Positions 49,595 through 58,648 of a stretch of DNA of 64,000 nt are shown here, one piece after another. The DNA is taken from the NCBI RefSeq assembly GCF_000255295.1, contig NC_017030.1, positions 5,456,001-5,520,000 of the forward strand, given 5' to 3'. Numbering within the stretch: position 1 is the stretch's first letter; every line of letters starts with the position of its first letter. The notes below the pieces were generated by a model. That model did not search any database, was not told where the DNA came from, and was given only the letters and a program-made list of their open reading frames with translations. The DNA comes from Corallococcus coralloides DSM 2259 (GTDB lineage: Bacteria; Myxococcota; Myxococcia; Myxococcales; Myxococcaceae). Made by a program: the position numbers and the translations under genes.

Positions 49595-50871
49595 CGAATA
49601 CCTCCTGGTCCCCCTCCTCCTGGCGGGCGAAGCCGGTCCGCTACATCCCGGACGACTACCCCGACCTGTCCGCCCTCGCGCGCGTGGAGGCGGAGCTGGC
49701 GCGCCTGCCGCCGCTGGTGCACGCCGAAGAGACCCGCCGTCTGCGGGAAGCCCTGGGCCAGGTGGCCGAGGGCAAGGCCTTCCTGCTCCAGGGCGGCGAC
49801 TGCGCGGAGAGCTTCAAGGAGTTCTCCGCGGAGAACGTGCGCGGCACCTTCCAGCTGCTGCTCCAGATGGCGGGCGTGCTCACGTTCGCGGGCGGCTGCC
49901 CGGTGGTGAAGGTGGGCCGCATCGCGGGCCAGTTCGCCAAGCCGCGCTCCAATGCCACGGAGACCGTCAACGGCGTCACGCTGCCCAGCTACCGCGGCGA
50001 CATCATCAACGGCATGGACTTCGACGCGCGCGAGCGCACGCCGGATCCCCAGCGCCTGCTGCGCGCGTATCACCAGTCCGCGGAGACGATGCAGCTGGTG
50101 CGGGCCTTCGCGCGCGAGGGCTACACGGACCTGACCCGGCTGTTGGGCCACCGGCCGGAGTCCGAAGGCGCCGTGCGCCCGGTGGACTTCTTCACCAGCC
50201 ACGAAGCCCTGCTCCTCAACGTCGAGCAGGCCATGACGCGCGTCGATGAGGCCACGGGCGGCTGGTACGACGCGTCCGCGCACATGCTCTGGATTGGTGA
50301 GCGCACCCGCCAGTTGGACGGCGGCCACGTGGAGTTCATGCGCGGCATCCAGAACCCCATCGGGCTCAAGTGCGGCCCCACGCTGGAGCCGGACGACCTG
50401 GTCCGCCTCATCGACACGCTCAACCCCCAGGGCATCCCCGGCAAGCTCACGCTCATCGGGCGCTTCGGTTCGGATCAGGTCGCCGCGCGCCTGCCCCGGT
50501 TGATGGCCGCCACCCGGCGCCACGGCAGCCCCGTGGTGTGGTCCATCGACCCGATGCACGGCAACACGCACAAGGCCAGCAACGGCTACAAGACGCGCTC
50601 GCTGGAGCGGATCCTCGCGGAGGTGATGGGCTTCCTCCAGGTCGCCGCCGCCGAGGGCGTGCACCCCGGAGGCCTCCACCTGGAGATGACCGGCCAGGAC
50701 GTCACCGAGTGCCTGGGCGGCCCGCTCGACGTGTCCGAGGACGACCTCTCCGACCGCTACCACACGCACTGCGATCCGCGCCTCAACGCGGACCAGTCGC
50801 TCCAGCTCGCGTTCCGCGTCGCGGACGGCCTCCACACCACCGTGCGCACCCCTCAAGACCGCGCTGCCTGA
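49591..50871 (+). CDS. aroA5: Class II 3-deoxy-D-arabino-heptulosonate 7-phosphate synthase
   Basis: The 426-residue plant-type DAHP synthase starts at a GTG overlapping the mxcG stop. Conserved blocks: [152 protein letters not shown]. It catalyses the first shikimate step. Its presence inside a siderophore operon lets the cell raise chorismate supply when myxochelin is needed. The symbol follows the Stigmatella locus (aroAA5) by analogy. Confidence 0.93.
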
Positions 50872-50885
50872 TTTGCCATGGAGCC

Positions 50886-50944
50886 TTGACAGCTCAGACT
50901 TCGTGCGGCTAAACGTCGCGCCGTTGAAAATGATAACCATTTTC
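50886..50944 (+). promoter_or_regulatory. Promoter with overlapping Fur box for mxcH
   Basis: TTGACA (50886-50891) is followed 18 bases later by TAAACG (50910-50915). The Fur box GAAAATGATAACCATTTTC (50926-50944) matches the consensus at 16 of 19 positions, the best in the window. It would cover the transcription start. The box lies 15-60 bases past the aroA5 stop, marking mxcH as a separate iron-repressed unit. Confidence 0.8.
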
Positions 50945-53521
50945 ATAATCGCGATCGAGGCGAAGCGCAGGTGGCGGTCCCAGGTGGGCGTGGCCCTGCT
51001 GTCCTCCATCTGTTTCGGTGGCCTGGCTCACGCGGGCACGCCGCAGGCGGAGGCTCCGGCGGCCACGCCACCCACGGCCCCCGAATCAGCTGCCGCGGCC
51101 GCTCCGGCGGAGCCCGTCATCGAGCTGCCGAAGCTGCTCCACACCGTGGAGGCTCCCTACCCTGAAGAGGCGGAGCGCGCCCGGCTGGAGGCGAACGTCC
51201 GCCTGCGCCTGCGCGTGGACACGCAGGGCGTGGTGACGCAGGCAGAGGTGATGGAGCCCGTGGGCCACGGCTTCGATGAAGCCGCGCGCACCGCCGCGCT
51301 CCAGTTCCGCTTCACGCCCGCGAAGCGCAACGGCGTCCCCGCCCCGGCGCGCGTCACGTACACCTATGTCTTCCAGCTGCCCGGCCGCTCCAAGGCCGTG
51401 GCGGCCACGCCGCCGCCCGCACTGTCCAGCGCGCCCAAGGCCGCGGCGTCCCCGGACGAGGCCCCGACCGAGTACCGGGAGGACGTCGAGGTCACCGCCG
51501 TGGGCGAGACGCGCGCCGAGCGCCGCCGCAAGTCCGCGGAGGCCGTGCACGTCATCGAGCTGGAGCAGGCCAGCATGGAGTCCGCCGACCTGGGCACCGC
51601 GCTGGCGCGCACGGAGGGCGTGGACGTGCGCCGCACGGGCGGCCTGGGCAGCAGCGCGCGCATCTCCATCGCGGGCCTGTCGGATGATCAGGTGCGCTTC
51701 TTCATCGACGGCGTTCCGCTGGAGTTCGCGGGCTACGGCCCGGGCCTGGCGAACGTGCCGGTGAACCTGGTGCAGCAGATGGAGGTCTACACGGGCGTGG
51801 TGCCCATCCGCTTCGGCGCGGACGTGCTGGGCGGCGCGGTGGAGCTCGTCACCGACCAGGACGTGCGCGGCTCGGCCGTGGCGGGCTCCTACGAGCTGGC
51901 CTCCTTCAACACCCACCGCGTCACCGCGAGCGGCCGCCACTACCAGGAGTCCACCGGCCTGATGGTGCGCGCGCACGGCTTCTACGACGACGCGCGCAAC
52001 GACTACCCCGTCAACGTGGAGGTGCCCAACGATCTGGGCAAGCCCGTGCCCGTGAAGGTGCCGCGCTTCCACGACGGCTACCGCGCGGGCGGGGCCAGCG
52101 TGGAGGCGGGCTTCGTGGACAAGCCCTGGGCGCGGCGCCTGCTGGTGCGCGGCTTCTTCAACGCCGCCGGCCGCGACATCCAGAACGACGTCAACATGGA
52201 GTCCGCCTACGGCGAGGTGACCACCGCCGACGGTTCCGCGGGCGGCACGCTGCGCTACTCGCAGAACTACGATCCGGGCGTGAGCGTGGACGCGGTGGGC
52301 GGGTACACGTTCCGCCGCAACCGGTTCCTGGACATCGGTTCGTGCGCCTATGACTGGTATGGCCGCTGCTTCCTCACCCTGCCCCAGCCCGGGGAGATCA
52401 CCGAAGGCGGCACGGAGCGCTACGTCAACCAGCACACCGCGTTCGCGCGGCTCAACGCCGCCTGGACGCCCGTGCCCGGCGGCGCGCACACGCTGCGGCT
52501 CGCGGTGTCGCCCACCTTCGTGGCGCGGACGGGCGAGGACCGCCGGCTCCAGGCGAACAACCAGCCGGATCCGCTCTCCGCGCCCCGCGGCGTGACATCA
52601 CTGGTGACGGGCCTGGAGTACCAGCTCGACGCCATCGACGGGCGGCTCCAGAACATCGCCTTCGTGAAGGACTACCTCCAGGACGTGCGGGCGCAGAAGC
52701 TGCTGGCCAGCGCGGAGTTCCTGGACCAGGGCCGCACCGCGCACGAGCTGGGCGTGGGTGACAGCCTGCGCTTCCGCATCACCCCCGAGCTCAGCGCCAA
52801 GGCCTCCTATGAGTGGGCCACGCGGCTGCCGCGCCCGGATGAGCTCTTCGGTGACGGCAACCTCATCGACGCCAACCTGGAGCTCCAGCCGGAGACCAGC
52901 CACAACTTCAACCTGGGGCTGGGCTACGCGGGCACGGAAGGCCGCGCCGGCAGCTTCCGCGCCAACGTGGGCGGCTTCGCCCGGCTGACGGATCAGCTCA
53001 TCATCCTGATTGGCCAGGGGAGCTCCTTCACGTACCAGAACGTCTACGGATCCCGCTCGCTGGGCGCGCTGGGCTCCGTGGGGTGGACGTCGCCGGGCCG
53101 GTACCTGAGTCTGGATGGCAACGCCACGTATCAGGATCTGCGCAACACCTCTGGCGAGGGCAACTACGCCGAGTTCAAGGACCAGCGCATCCCCAACCGT
53201 CCCTACCTGACCGCCAACGGCAGCGCGCAGGTCCGGGTGTCCGGCCTGCTCAAGTTCCAGGACGAGCTGCTCGTCACCTGGCGCACGCGCTACGTGGACG
53301 ACTTCCTCCTCTCCTGGGAGGCGCTGGGCAACGACGAGAAGCTGGGCATCGATTCACAGCTCACGCACGGGCTGGCGCTCACCTACGTCATCCGCGACAT
53401 GACGACCCGGCTGAGCTGGACGTTGGACTTCCAGAACATCACCAACGCCCAGACCTACGACTTCTACGGGGTCCAGCGCCCCGGGCGGCTCATCGCCGCC
53501 AAGTTCACGCTGGAGCGCTGA
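50930..53521 (+). CDS. mxcH: TonB-dependent ferric-siderophore receptor with N-terminal TonB-like domain
   Basis: The protein has about 863 residues. After a signal (VGVALLSSICFGGLAHA) and a Pro/Ala linker comes a domain like the C-terminal domain of TonB/energy transducers (about 60-145: HTVEAPYPEEAERARLEANV, FDEAARTAALQFRFTPAKRN). Then follow a TonB-box-like REDVEVTAVGET, the plug (LARTEGVDVRRTGGLGSSAR, ISIAGLSDDQVRFFIDGVPL, PIRFGADVLGGAVELV) and a beta-barrel ending in LIAAKFTLER. It imports ferric myxochelin across the outer membrane. ATG 50930 overlaps the Fur box; GTG 50984 is a possible later start, since the usual n-region charges (AKRRWR) sit between them. Confidence 0.9.
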   Translation: MITIFIIAIEAKRRWRSQVGVALLSSICFGGLAHAGTPQAEAPAATPPTAPESAAAAAPAEPVIELPKLLHTVEAPYPEEAERARLEANVRLRLRVDTQGVVTQAEVMEPVGHGFDEAARTAALQFRFTPAKRNGVPAPARVTYTYVFQLPGRSKAVAATPPPALSSAPKAAASPDEAPTEYREDVEVTAVGETRAERRRKSAEAVHVIELEQASMESADLGTALARTEGVDVRRTGGLGSSARISIAGLSDDQVRFFIDGVPLEFAGYGPGLANVPVNLVQQMEVYTGVVPIRFGADVLGGAVELVTDQDVRGSAVAGSYELASFNTHRVTASGRHYQESTGLMVRAHGFYDDARNDYPVNVEVPNDLGKPVPVKVPRFHDGYRAGGASVEAGFVDKPWARRLLVRGFFNAAGRDIQNDVNMESAYGEVTTADGSAGGTLRYSQNYDPGVSVDAVGGYTFRRNRFLDIGSCAYDWYGRCFLTLPQPGEITEGGTERYVNQHTAFARLNAAWTPVPGGAHTLRLAVSPTFVARTGEDRRLQANNQPDPLSAPRGVTSLVTGLEYQLDAIDGRLQNIAFVKDYLQDVRAQKLLASAEFLDQGRTAHELGVGDSLRFRITPELSAKASYEWATRLPRPDELFGDGNLIDANLELQPETSHNFNLGLGYAGTEGRAGSFRANVGGFARLTDQLIILIGQGSSFTYQNVYGSRSLGALGSVGWTSPGRYLSLDGNATYQDLRNTSGEGNYAEFKDQRIPNRPYLTANGSAQVRVSGLLKFQDELLVTWRTRYVDDFLLSWEALGNDEKLGIDSQLTHGLALTYVIRDMTTRLSWTLDFQNITNAQTYDFYGVQRPGRLIAAKFTLER

Positions 53522-53574
53522 ACATCGCCTTCCTGTCTTTCGCCGCACCCCACCCCACTTGAAAGGGAAGTCCT

Positions 53575-54825
53575 TTGAAGCCTTCACCCTTCCTCCGCAC
53601 CTCCGCGCGTCTGCTCCTGACGCTCTCCCTCGCCTTCACCGCGGCGGCCTGCAGCGACGACGGCGACAGCACGCCGGACGCGGGCACGGACACCGACGGT
53701 GGCACGACGACGCCGATGTACGCGTTCGTCGCGCAGGTCAGCGTCGAGGGCAACTCCACGAGCTACATCGTCCTGACGGAGACGCTGGATCCGGCCACGC
53801 CGCTGTCCACGACCAACGCCACGCAGATCAACGGCCGCGCGCTGGGCTCCGGTATCGCGAAGACGGGCTCCATCTTCGTCTCCAGCAGCGCGGGCGCCAC
53901 CGTCACCCGCTACAACCTGACGGCCAGCAACACGCTGGAGAAGGCCGGTGAGGTCACCTTCGCGGGCAAGGGCGTCACCTCCATTGGCGAGTACCAGAAC
54001 CAGTTCCAGTTCGTCTCCGAGACCAAGGCCTACTACTTCGACGGCCGCAACTCGCAGGTCATCATCTGGAACCCGAAGGACATGACTCTGACGAACAGCA
54101 TCTCGCTGCCGGAGATGACCATCGCCGGGAGCTCGACGACCTTCGCCTCCAACCCGATCCACGTGGCCAACAAGGTGCTGATGCCGCTGGGCTGGCGCGC
54201 GGGCGCCGCTGTCACCAAGCAGGCGGGCATCATCGTGGTGGACACCACGAACGACACCGCGATGGTGGTGAAGGATGATCGCTGCGGCTACGTGCGAGAC
54301 GGCATCGTGGGCACGGATGGCAAGGTCTACCTGGCGACGGAGGCGTACGGCGCCGCGGAGAAGCGCGTGTCCGGCAGCAACCCCAGCGTGCCCACCCCCT
54401 GCCTCCTGAAGTTCGACCCGGTGACGAACACCTACGACAAGGACTTCTTCAAGGAGCTGGGCACGCTGACGAACGGCGGCGCCACCGGTTCGCTGCTCGC
54501 GGGCCCCAACGGCACGGGCTACCTGCGCGTGCTGGATGAGACCGTCTACCCGGTCGCGCCGGACACGGTCGCGCGCACCCTGGCGAGCGCCGTGGCCTGG
54601 AAGTGGTGGAAGATCGACCCGGCCGCCGGCACCAACGCGACGCTGGTGGACACGCTGCCGGCCAGCACGGGCAGCTCCTTCCTGTACGAGCTGAACGGCC
54701 GCACGGTGTTCAGCGAGTTCACCAACAACAGCGGCACCACGAACTACCGCGAGCTGACGGACCTGAGCGGCAACCTGGTGGCGACGCACCAGGGCCTGTC
54801 GTTCTCCTTCCTGCAGCTGCGCTAG
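53575..54825 (+). CDS. Propeller-like lipoprotein co-transcribed with mxcH
   Basis: The protein has 416 residues from TTG 53575, which follows GAAAGGGA at normal spacing and directly precedes KPSPFLRTSARLLLTLSLAF. The lipobox is TAAACSDDGD (Cys about 26), with a short DAGTDTDGG linker. The body is beta-strand-rich with repeating propeller-like motifs (YYFDGRNSQVIIWNPKDMTL, IVGTDGKVYLATEAYGAAEK, LLKFDPVTNTYDKDFF, GSLLAGPNGTGYLRVLDET). It resembles the DUF4374-type surface lipoproteins found beside TonB-dependent siderophore receptors. It may help capture ferric myxochelin at the surface; this is inferred from position. Confidence 0.8.
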   Translation: MKPSPFLRTSARLLLTLSLAFTAAACSDDGDSTPDAGTDTDGGTTTPMYAFVAQVSVEGNSTSYIVLTETLDPATPLSTTNATQINGRALGSGIAKTGSIFVSSSAGATVTRYNLTASNTLEKAGEVTFAGKGVTSIGEYQNQFQFVSETKAYYFDGRNSQVIIWNPKDMTLTNSISLPEMTIAGSSTTFASNPIHVANKVLMPLGWRAGAAVTKQAGIIVVDTTNDTAMVVKDDRCGYVRDGIVGTDGKVYLATEAYGAAEKRVSGSNPSVPTPCLLKFDPVTNTYDKDFFKELGTLTNGGATGSLLAGPNGTGYLRVLDETVYPVAPDTVARTLASAVAWKWWKIDPAAGTNATLVDTLPASTGSSFLYELNGRTVFSEFTNNSGTTNYRELTDLSGNLVATHQGLSFSFLQLR

Positions 54826-54842
54826 TCCCCGCTTCGCGGGCT

Positions 54843-54872
54843 CGGGCCCCCGTGCGTTCGCGCGGGGGCCCG
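54843..54872. terminator. Bidirectional terminator hairpin
   Basis: CGGGCCCCCG (54843-54852) pairs exactly with CGGGGGCCCG (54863-54872), with an inner GCG/CGC in the loop. It sits between the convergent stops at 54825 (+) and 54877 (-), so it can end both transcripts, including the mxcH unit. Confidence 0.72.
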
Positions 54873-54876
54873 GTCC

Positions 54877-56286
54877 TCAGCGTCTGGGCTGGAGGACGAA
54901 GACGTCATCCCCCTTGCCCACGGTGTCCAGCGTCGCGAAGCCGAAGTCCGTCGCGCCGCCGAAGTTCCCGATGATGCCGGCCCGGCCGTCCTCCGTCACC
55001 GACAGGTCCACGGGGGTCACCGGTCCCGTGGCCACCATCCGCGCCTGCTCGAGCTGCCCATGGGAGCGCTCGATGCGCGCCAGGTAGCCTCCGTCCTGCG
55101 TGACGCCCGGCAGCGGTCCCCGCCCGAACCCGAAGGGCATCCCCGCGGTGTACCGGCCGGTGGCGAAGACGTGGTTCTGATGGTCGATGTCCACGTACGC
55201 CGTCCCACTCCCTATCGCCCCCGCCCAGCGCTCCTCACCCGCGCGCGTGTAGGCCGCCACGAAGCCCTGGGTGCCGAACACGACGACAGGCCTTCCCGCG
55301 AAGCTGAAGCTGTTGCTGACGTCACCACTGGTGATGACGCGGTTGCCATTGACGCGGGCCCGCGCGCCGAAGGAATTGACCCCCGGAATCGTCCGGAGCC
55401 ACACCCGGTAGCCCTCCGAGGAGATGCGCTGGAACCGGGCCATGGCGGTGAATGGCACCAGGGGATCCGGTCCCTGTCCCGCGAGGTAGAAGTCGCCCTC
55501 GGCGTCCGCGGAGACGTCGTTCAGCAAGCCACGTGTGACTTCAAGGTAGACCCACCGGAGATCCAGCCCGGGCGTGTAGCTGACGAGGATATCGGCGTCC
55601 AGGTTGGGAGGGGGAACCGTGACGGGGCCGTTCCCGTAGTCGACCGCGCCTTGCTGGTAGGCCGCCATGGCCACGTTGCCAGCGCGGTCCGTCGTGATCG
55701 CTCTCGGAACGATGATGCCGACGAAGCTCTTCACCCACTGCAGGTTCCCCAGGCGATTGAACTGCGCCAGGAAGGCTCCCTCGGGAAGCGGACCGCTGCC
55801 CAGATCCAGCCCGCCGGTGTGCCCTCCCCCCACGAGGATGTTGCCGGCCCGGTCGACGTGGAGGGCAGAGACGTTCACCCCCCCGAAGCCGCCTCCAGGG
55901 GGAGGCGGCGCGGCGAGCACCTTCGCCCAGGCAAGCGCCCCGTCAGGCCTGTACTTCGCGATCGCCCCGACGAGCCCCGAGGCCGGCCCGATGGGCCCCG
56001 TCCCGAAGTCGACGGGGGCGAAGGAATACCCGGCGGTGATGACGTTGCCTTCGCGGTCGTGCTCGATGCCCGTCGGAAAGTCGTCATCCGCTCCGCGGAT
56101 CGGCCGCACCCAATAGGGCCGGCTCCTCGGGTCATGCCCCGGAGCGCCGGCCGCGACGGCGTCCGTCTCCTGGACCTCCAGCGCCTCCACCAGCGTGGGT
56201 GCCAGGTCATTCTCTTCCGGCGGCGCGCCACAACCGGCGAGCCACACTGCCAAGACCGCGCCCCACAGCCACGTGCGTCCTGCCAT
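54877..56286 (-). CDS. Secreted repeat (propeller-like) lipoprotein of unknown function
   Basis: The protein has 469 residues from ATG 56286 after AGGAGG. The lipoprotein signal is TWLWGAVLAVWLAGCGAP. The body has recurring ~50-residue beta units of the SBBP/YVTN-like kind: GIEHDREGNVITAGYSFAPV, ALHVDRAGNILVGGGHTGGL, AITTDRAGNVAMAAYQQGAV, DVSADAEGDFYLAGQGPDPL, VDIDHQNHVFATGRYTAGMP. Each pairs a D(R/A)xGN turn with a DFGxGPLP-like segment. These repeats are very frequent in myxobacterial surface lipoproteins. No enzymatic motif is seen. The gap to the upstream M19-like gene is 175 bases, so co-transcription is possible but not shown. Confidence 0.8.
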   Translation of the reverse strand: MAGRTWLWGAVLAVWLAGCGAPPEENDLAPTLVEALEVQETDAVAAGAPGHDPRSRPYWVRPIRGADDDFPTGIEHDREGNVITAGYSFAPVDFGTGPIGPASGLVGAIAKYRPDGALAWAKVLAAPPPPGGGFGGVNVSALHVDRAGNILVGGGHTGGLDLGSGPLPEGAFLAQFNRLGNLQWVKSFVGIIVPRAITTDRAGNVAMAAYQQGAVDYGNGPVTVPPPNLDADILVSYTPGLDLRWVYLEVTRGLLNDVSADAEGDFYLAGQGPDPLVPFTAMARFQRISSEGYRVWLRTIPGVNSFGARARVNGNRVITSGDVSNSFSFAGRPVVVFGTQGFVAAYTRAGEERWAGAIGSGTAYVDIDHQNHVFATGRYTAGMPFGFGRGPLPGVTQDGGYLARIERSHGQLEQARMVATGPVTPVDLSVTEDGRAGIIGNFGGATDFGFATLDTVGKGDDVFVLQPRR

Positions 56287-56461
56287 GCTCCGCCTCCTGG
56301 GAGCCCGGGACCCCGGCTCACCGACGGCCGAAGGTGGAGATCCTGCTCGCGGATGGCATGAGGTCCGGAGGGGAACCGCGCGCGTCGGACGGCGCCCATA
56401 CGACAAGCGCCCGGGGATGAACCCGGCGGAAACCCTTCCCGCCGGGCCCTCATTCTTCAGC

Positions 56462-58495
56462 TCACGTGCACATCAGCCACGAGCACTTGCCGGACTGGCA
56501 CTCGCGGCCGGAGGAACACAGCGAGCCCTTGGCGCGCTTGTTCACACACTTGCCGTCGTTGGTGCCCCAGCCGCAGAACTGGTTCGAGGCACAGTGCGAG
56601 TCCGCGGAGCAGGTGCAGACGCCCGGCACGTCGCCGCAGTCGTCCCACGCGCTGCACAGGTTGGACTTGCACTCCTGGTCGAAGCGGCACGTCTCCGACA
56701 CCAGCTTGGTGCTGGGGGCGTAGGCCTTGCCGCAGATCTTCGGATACGACGCCTCACGGGTGGCCTTGGCGACGTAGGGGTCGACGCCGCCGGTGTCGAT
56801 GTCGTTGGCCGCGTCCGCCATGCCGGTGCGGGTGCCGCTGGCGCGCTCCCACATCCGGATGAAGTTCTCCGAGGAGCCCTCCAGGCCCGTGGTGTTGACG
56901 CCCAGCTGCTTCAGGTCCCTCACCACGTCCGGCAGCAGGCCCACGTGGGCCAGGCCGTACACGTCGAAGTCGGTGCCCAGCGGCGGCGGGCCGGAGACGC
57001 GCTGCTGCTCTTCCTGAGCGTCGGCCTCCGCGCGGAAGCCCGCGGAGCACGCGCCGAAGTCACCGAAGCGCGGACGCGTCTGCTGGATGAAGCCGTTCAG
57101 GTCCGCGCCGAAGCCCATGTTGACCTTGAGGCCCTGGCGGCCGAACTCGTACGCCTGCGCGAGCGAGCGCGTGGAGCCCTGGCAGTTGTTGGCCACCGGC
57201 GTGCGGTTGTAGTTGCGCGTCTCGTCGTGCGCGGTGCGCAGGCCGAACATGCCGCCCGTCTGGCGCACGTAGCGGATGACCCACGACGGCGTCGTCTTCT
57301 CGTTGGCGGCCAGGTCCGGGTTCATCACCTCGCGGAAGTGGCCGTGGGAGATGTAGAGCGGGTAGTACGTCCGCGCCTGGGACAGGGCATAGGCGTCCTG
57401 GACGCTCTTCTCGGACATGTGGGCCATGTCGATGAGCATCCCCTTGTTCATCATCTCCTGGACCAGCGCCTTGCCGTCCGCGGTGAGGCCCTTGGTGTTC
57501 TTGCAGTTGGCGTCCACGTCGAAGCCCAATGTGAAGCCGTTGCCGGTGAGACCGCAGTCCGTGTCGATGTGACAGTTCTCCAGGAACTGGGCCACCTGGA
57601 AGATGGCGTTGTGCGGGGCCGCGCCGCCAAAGCGGTTGTCCAGCTGGTGCACCGGCTGCAGCGAGCGCACACCCAGCGAATGGACGCGGTTGAGCTCCGC
57701 GCGCCAGTCCTTGGTGCCGAAGAGCTTGCTGGACTCGATGGAGAGCACCATGGCGAGCTTGCCCTGCGAGATGATCTGCCGGGCGTGCGCGGGCGACAGG
57801 GCGATCTCCGCCCAGTCCGTGCGCGCGTCGAAGTCGCGGGCCATCTGGAGCTGGACGTCCACGTCCATCATCTCGTCACAGGGCCGCTTGAGGTTCTGGT
57901 ACGGCAGCGCCTTGCAGAGGAACTCGTTGCTGACGAGCGACACCATGACCAGGGACATGCCGCCCTGGCGGGCCTTGTTCAGCCAGCCCTCCCACGCCTG
58001 CTGGTGCGCGATGGTGTCCCAGCGCGGCCACTGGGTGGGCGTCTCCATGCGGCCCAGGTGCAGGCCGGTGTCACCCTCGGTGCCCTCCACCTGGCCGATG
58101 ACCTCCGACGCCACCGCGCCGCCCACGCCGAACACGTCGGACAGGATGGGAATGCCGCCCAGGTTCACGCTGCCGGAGTTGGGACAGAGGTTGAGCATGT
58201 CGCGCAGGTCCATGCGGACGCGCGCGTGGTCGCTCTCCGGCATGCCGCCGTCACAGCTCGCCAGGGTGCCGGTGTGGCCGCCGTGGAACCACCCGCCGCC
58301 GAAGGCTTCTTCCGCGAACATGTGATGGTGCATCTCCGCGAAGCCGCTCACCGCGAGCGGCTGGGCCACCTCCGCGGGCGCTTCCACGGGCGCGGGCGGC
58401 TCGTCGGAGACAGGCCCGCAGGCCAGCGCGAGCGACGTGGCCGCGAGCAGCGGTGAAGACAGAAATCTTGAGACAATTCGGGAGCGACGCGACAT
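56462..58495 (-). CDS. Secreted M19 dipeptidase-like (membrane dipeptidase) protein with Cys-rich tail
   Basis: The protein has 677 residues from ATG 58495 (AAAGG nine bases upstream); a GTG at 58504 is the alternative. The N-terminal lipoprotein-type signal ends near SLALACGPVSDE. The core follows the M19 renal-dipeptidase pattern: GFAEMHHHMF as first metal site, AMVLSIESSKLF with the bridging Glu, LGVRSLQPVHQLDNRFGG, LIDMAHMSEKSVQDAYAL, YPLYISHGHFREVMNPDLAA, YVRQTGGMFGL and VNMGFGADLNGF. It is about twice the usual size, with inserts. The last ~75 residues have ~14 Cys in Dickkopf/EGF-like spacing (CRFDQECKSNLCSAWDDCGD, CQSGKCSWLMCT), a common myxobacterial secreted tail. Substrate unknown. 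Confidence 0.85.
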   Translation of the reverse strand: MSRRSRIVSRFLSSPLLAATSLALACGPVSDEPPAPVEAPAEVAQPLAVSGFAEMHHHMFAEEAFGGGWFHGGHTGTLASCDGGMPESDHARVRMDLRDMLNLCPNSGSVNLGGIPILSDVFGVGGAVASEVIGQVEGTEGDTGLHLGRMETPTQWPRWDTIAHQQAWEGWLNKARQGGMSLVMVSLVSNEFLCKALPYQNLKRPCDEMMDVDVQLQMARDFDARTDWAEIALSPAHARQIISQGKLAMVLSIESSKLFGTKDWRAELNRVHSLGVRSLQPVHQLDNRFGGAAPHNAIFQVAQFLENCHIDTDCGLTGNGFTLGFDVDANCKNTKGLTADGKALVQEMMNKGMLIDMAHMSEKSVQDAYALSQARTYYPLYISHGHFREVMNPDLAANEKTTPSWVIRYVRQTGGMFGLRTAHDETRNYNRTPVANNCQGSTRSLAQAYEFGRQGLKVNMGFGADLNGFIQQTRPRFGDFGACSAGFRAEADAQEEQQRVSGPPPLGTDFDVYGLAHVGLLPDVVRDLKQLGVNTTGLEGSSENFIRMWERASGTRTGMADAANDIDTGGVDPYVAKATREASYPKICGKAYAPSTKLVSETCRFDQECKSNLCSAWDDCGDVPGVCTCSADSHCASNQFCGWGTNDGKCVNKRAKGSLCSSGRECQSGKCSWLMCT

Positions 58496-58648
58496 GCGGT
58501 GCACCTTTCCGGGTGGAGGGGCACCGGGCGTATCAGCACCTGTTCCAGCTAATCAAATCTCACGGCCTAAGCGCGGTGACGCATGACATTGACGCGCTGC
58601 GCGGCATGGCGGGTTGTCACCTGCTCGCGCCGTGGTCATGTGTGCTTC

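Noticed and set aside
56195-58456. 753-codon plus-strand open frame
   Set aside because: Antisense to the M19-like gene; the Val/His/Arg-rich composition is typical of a GC shadow.
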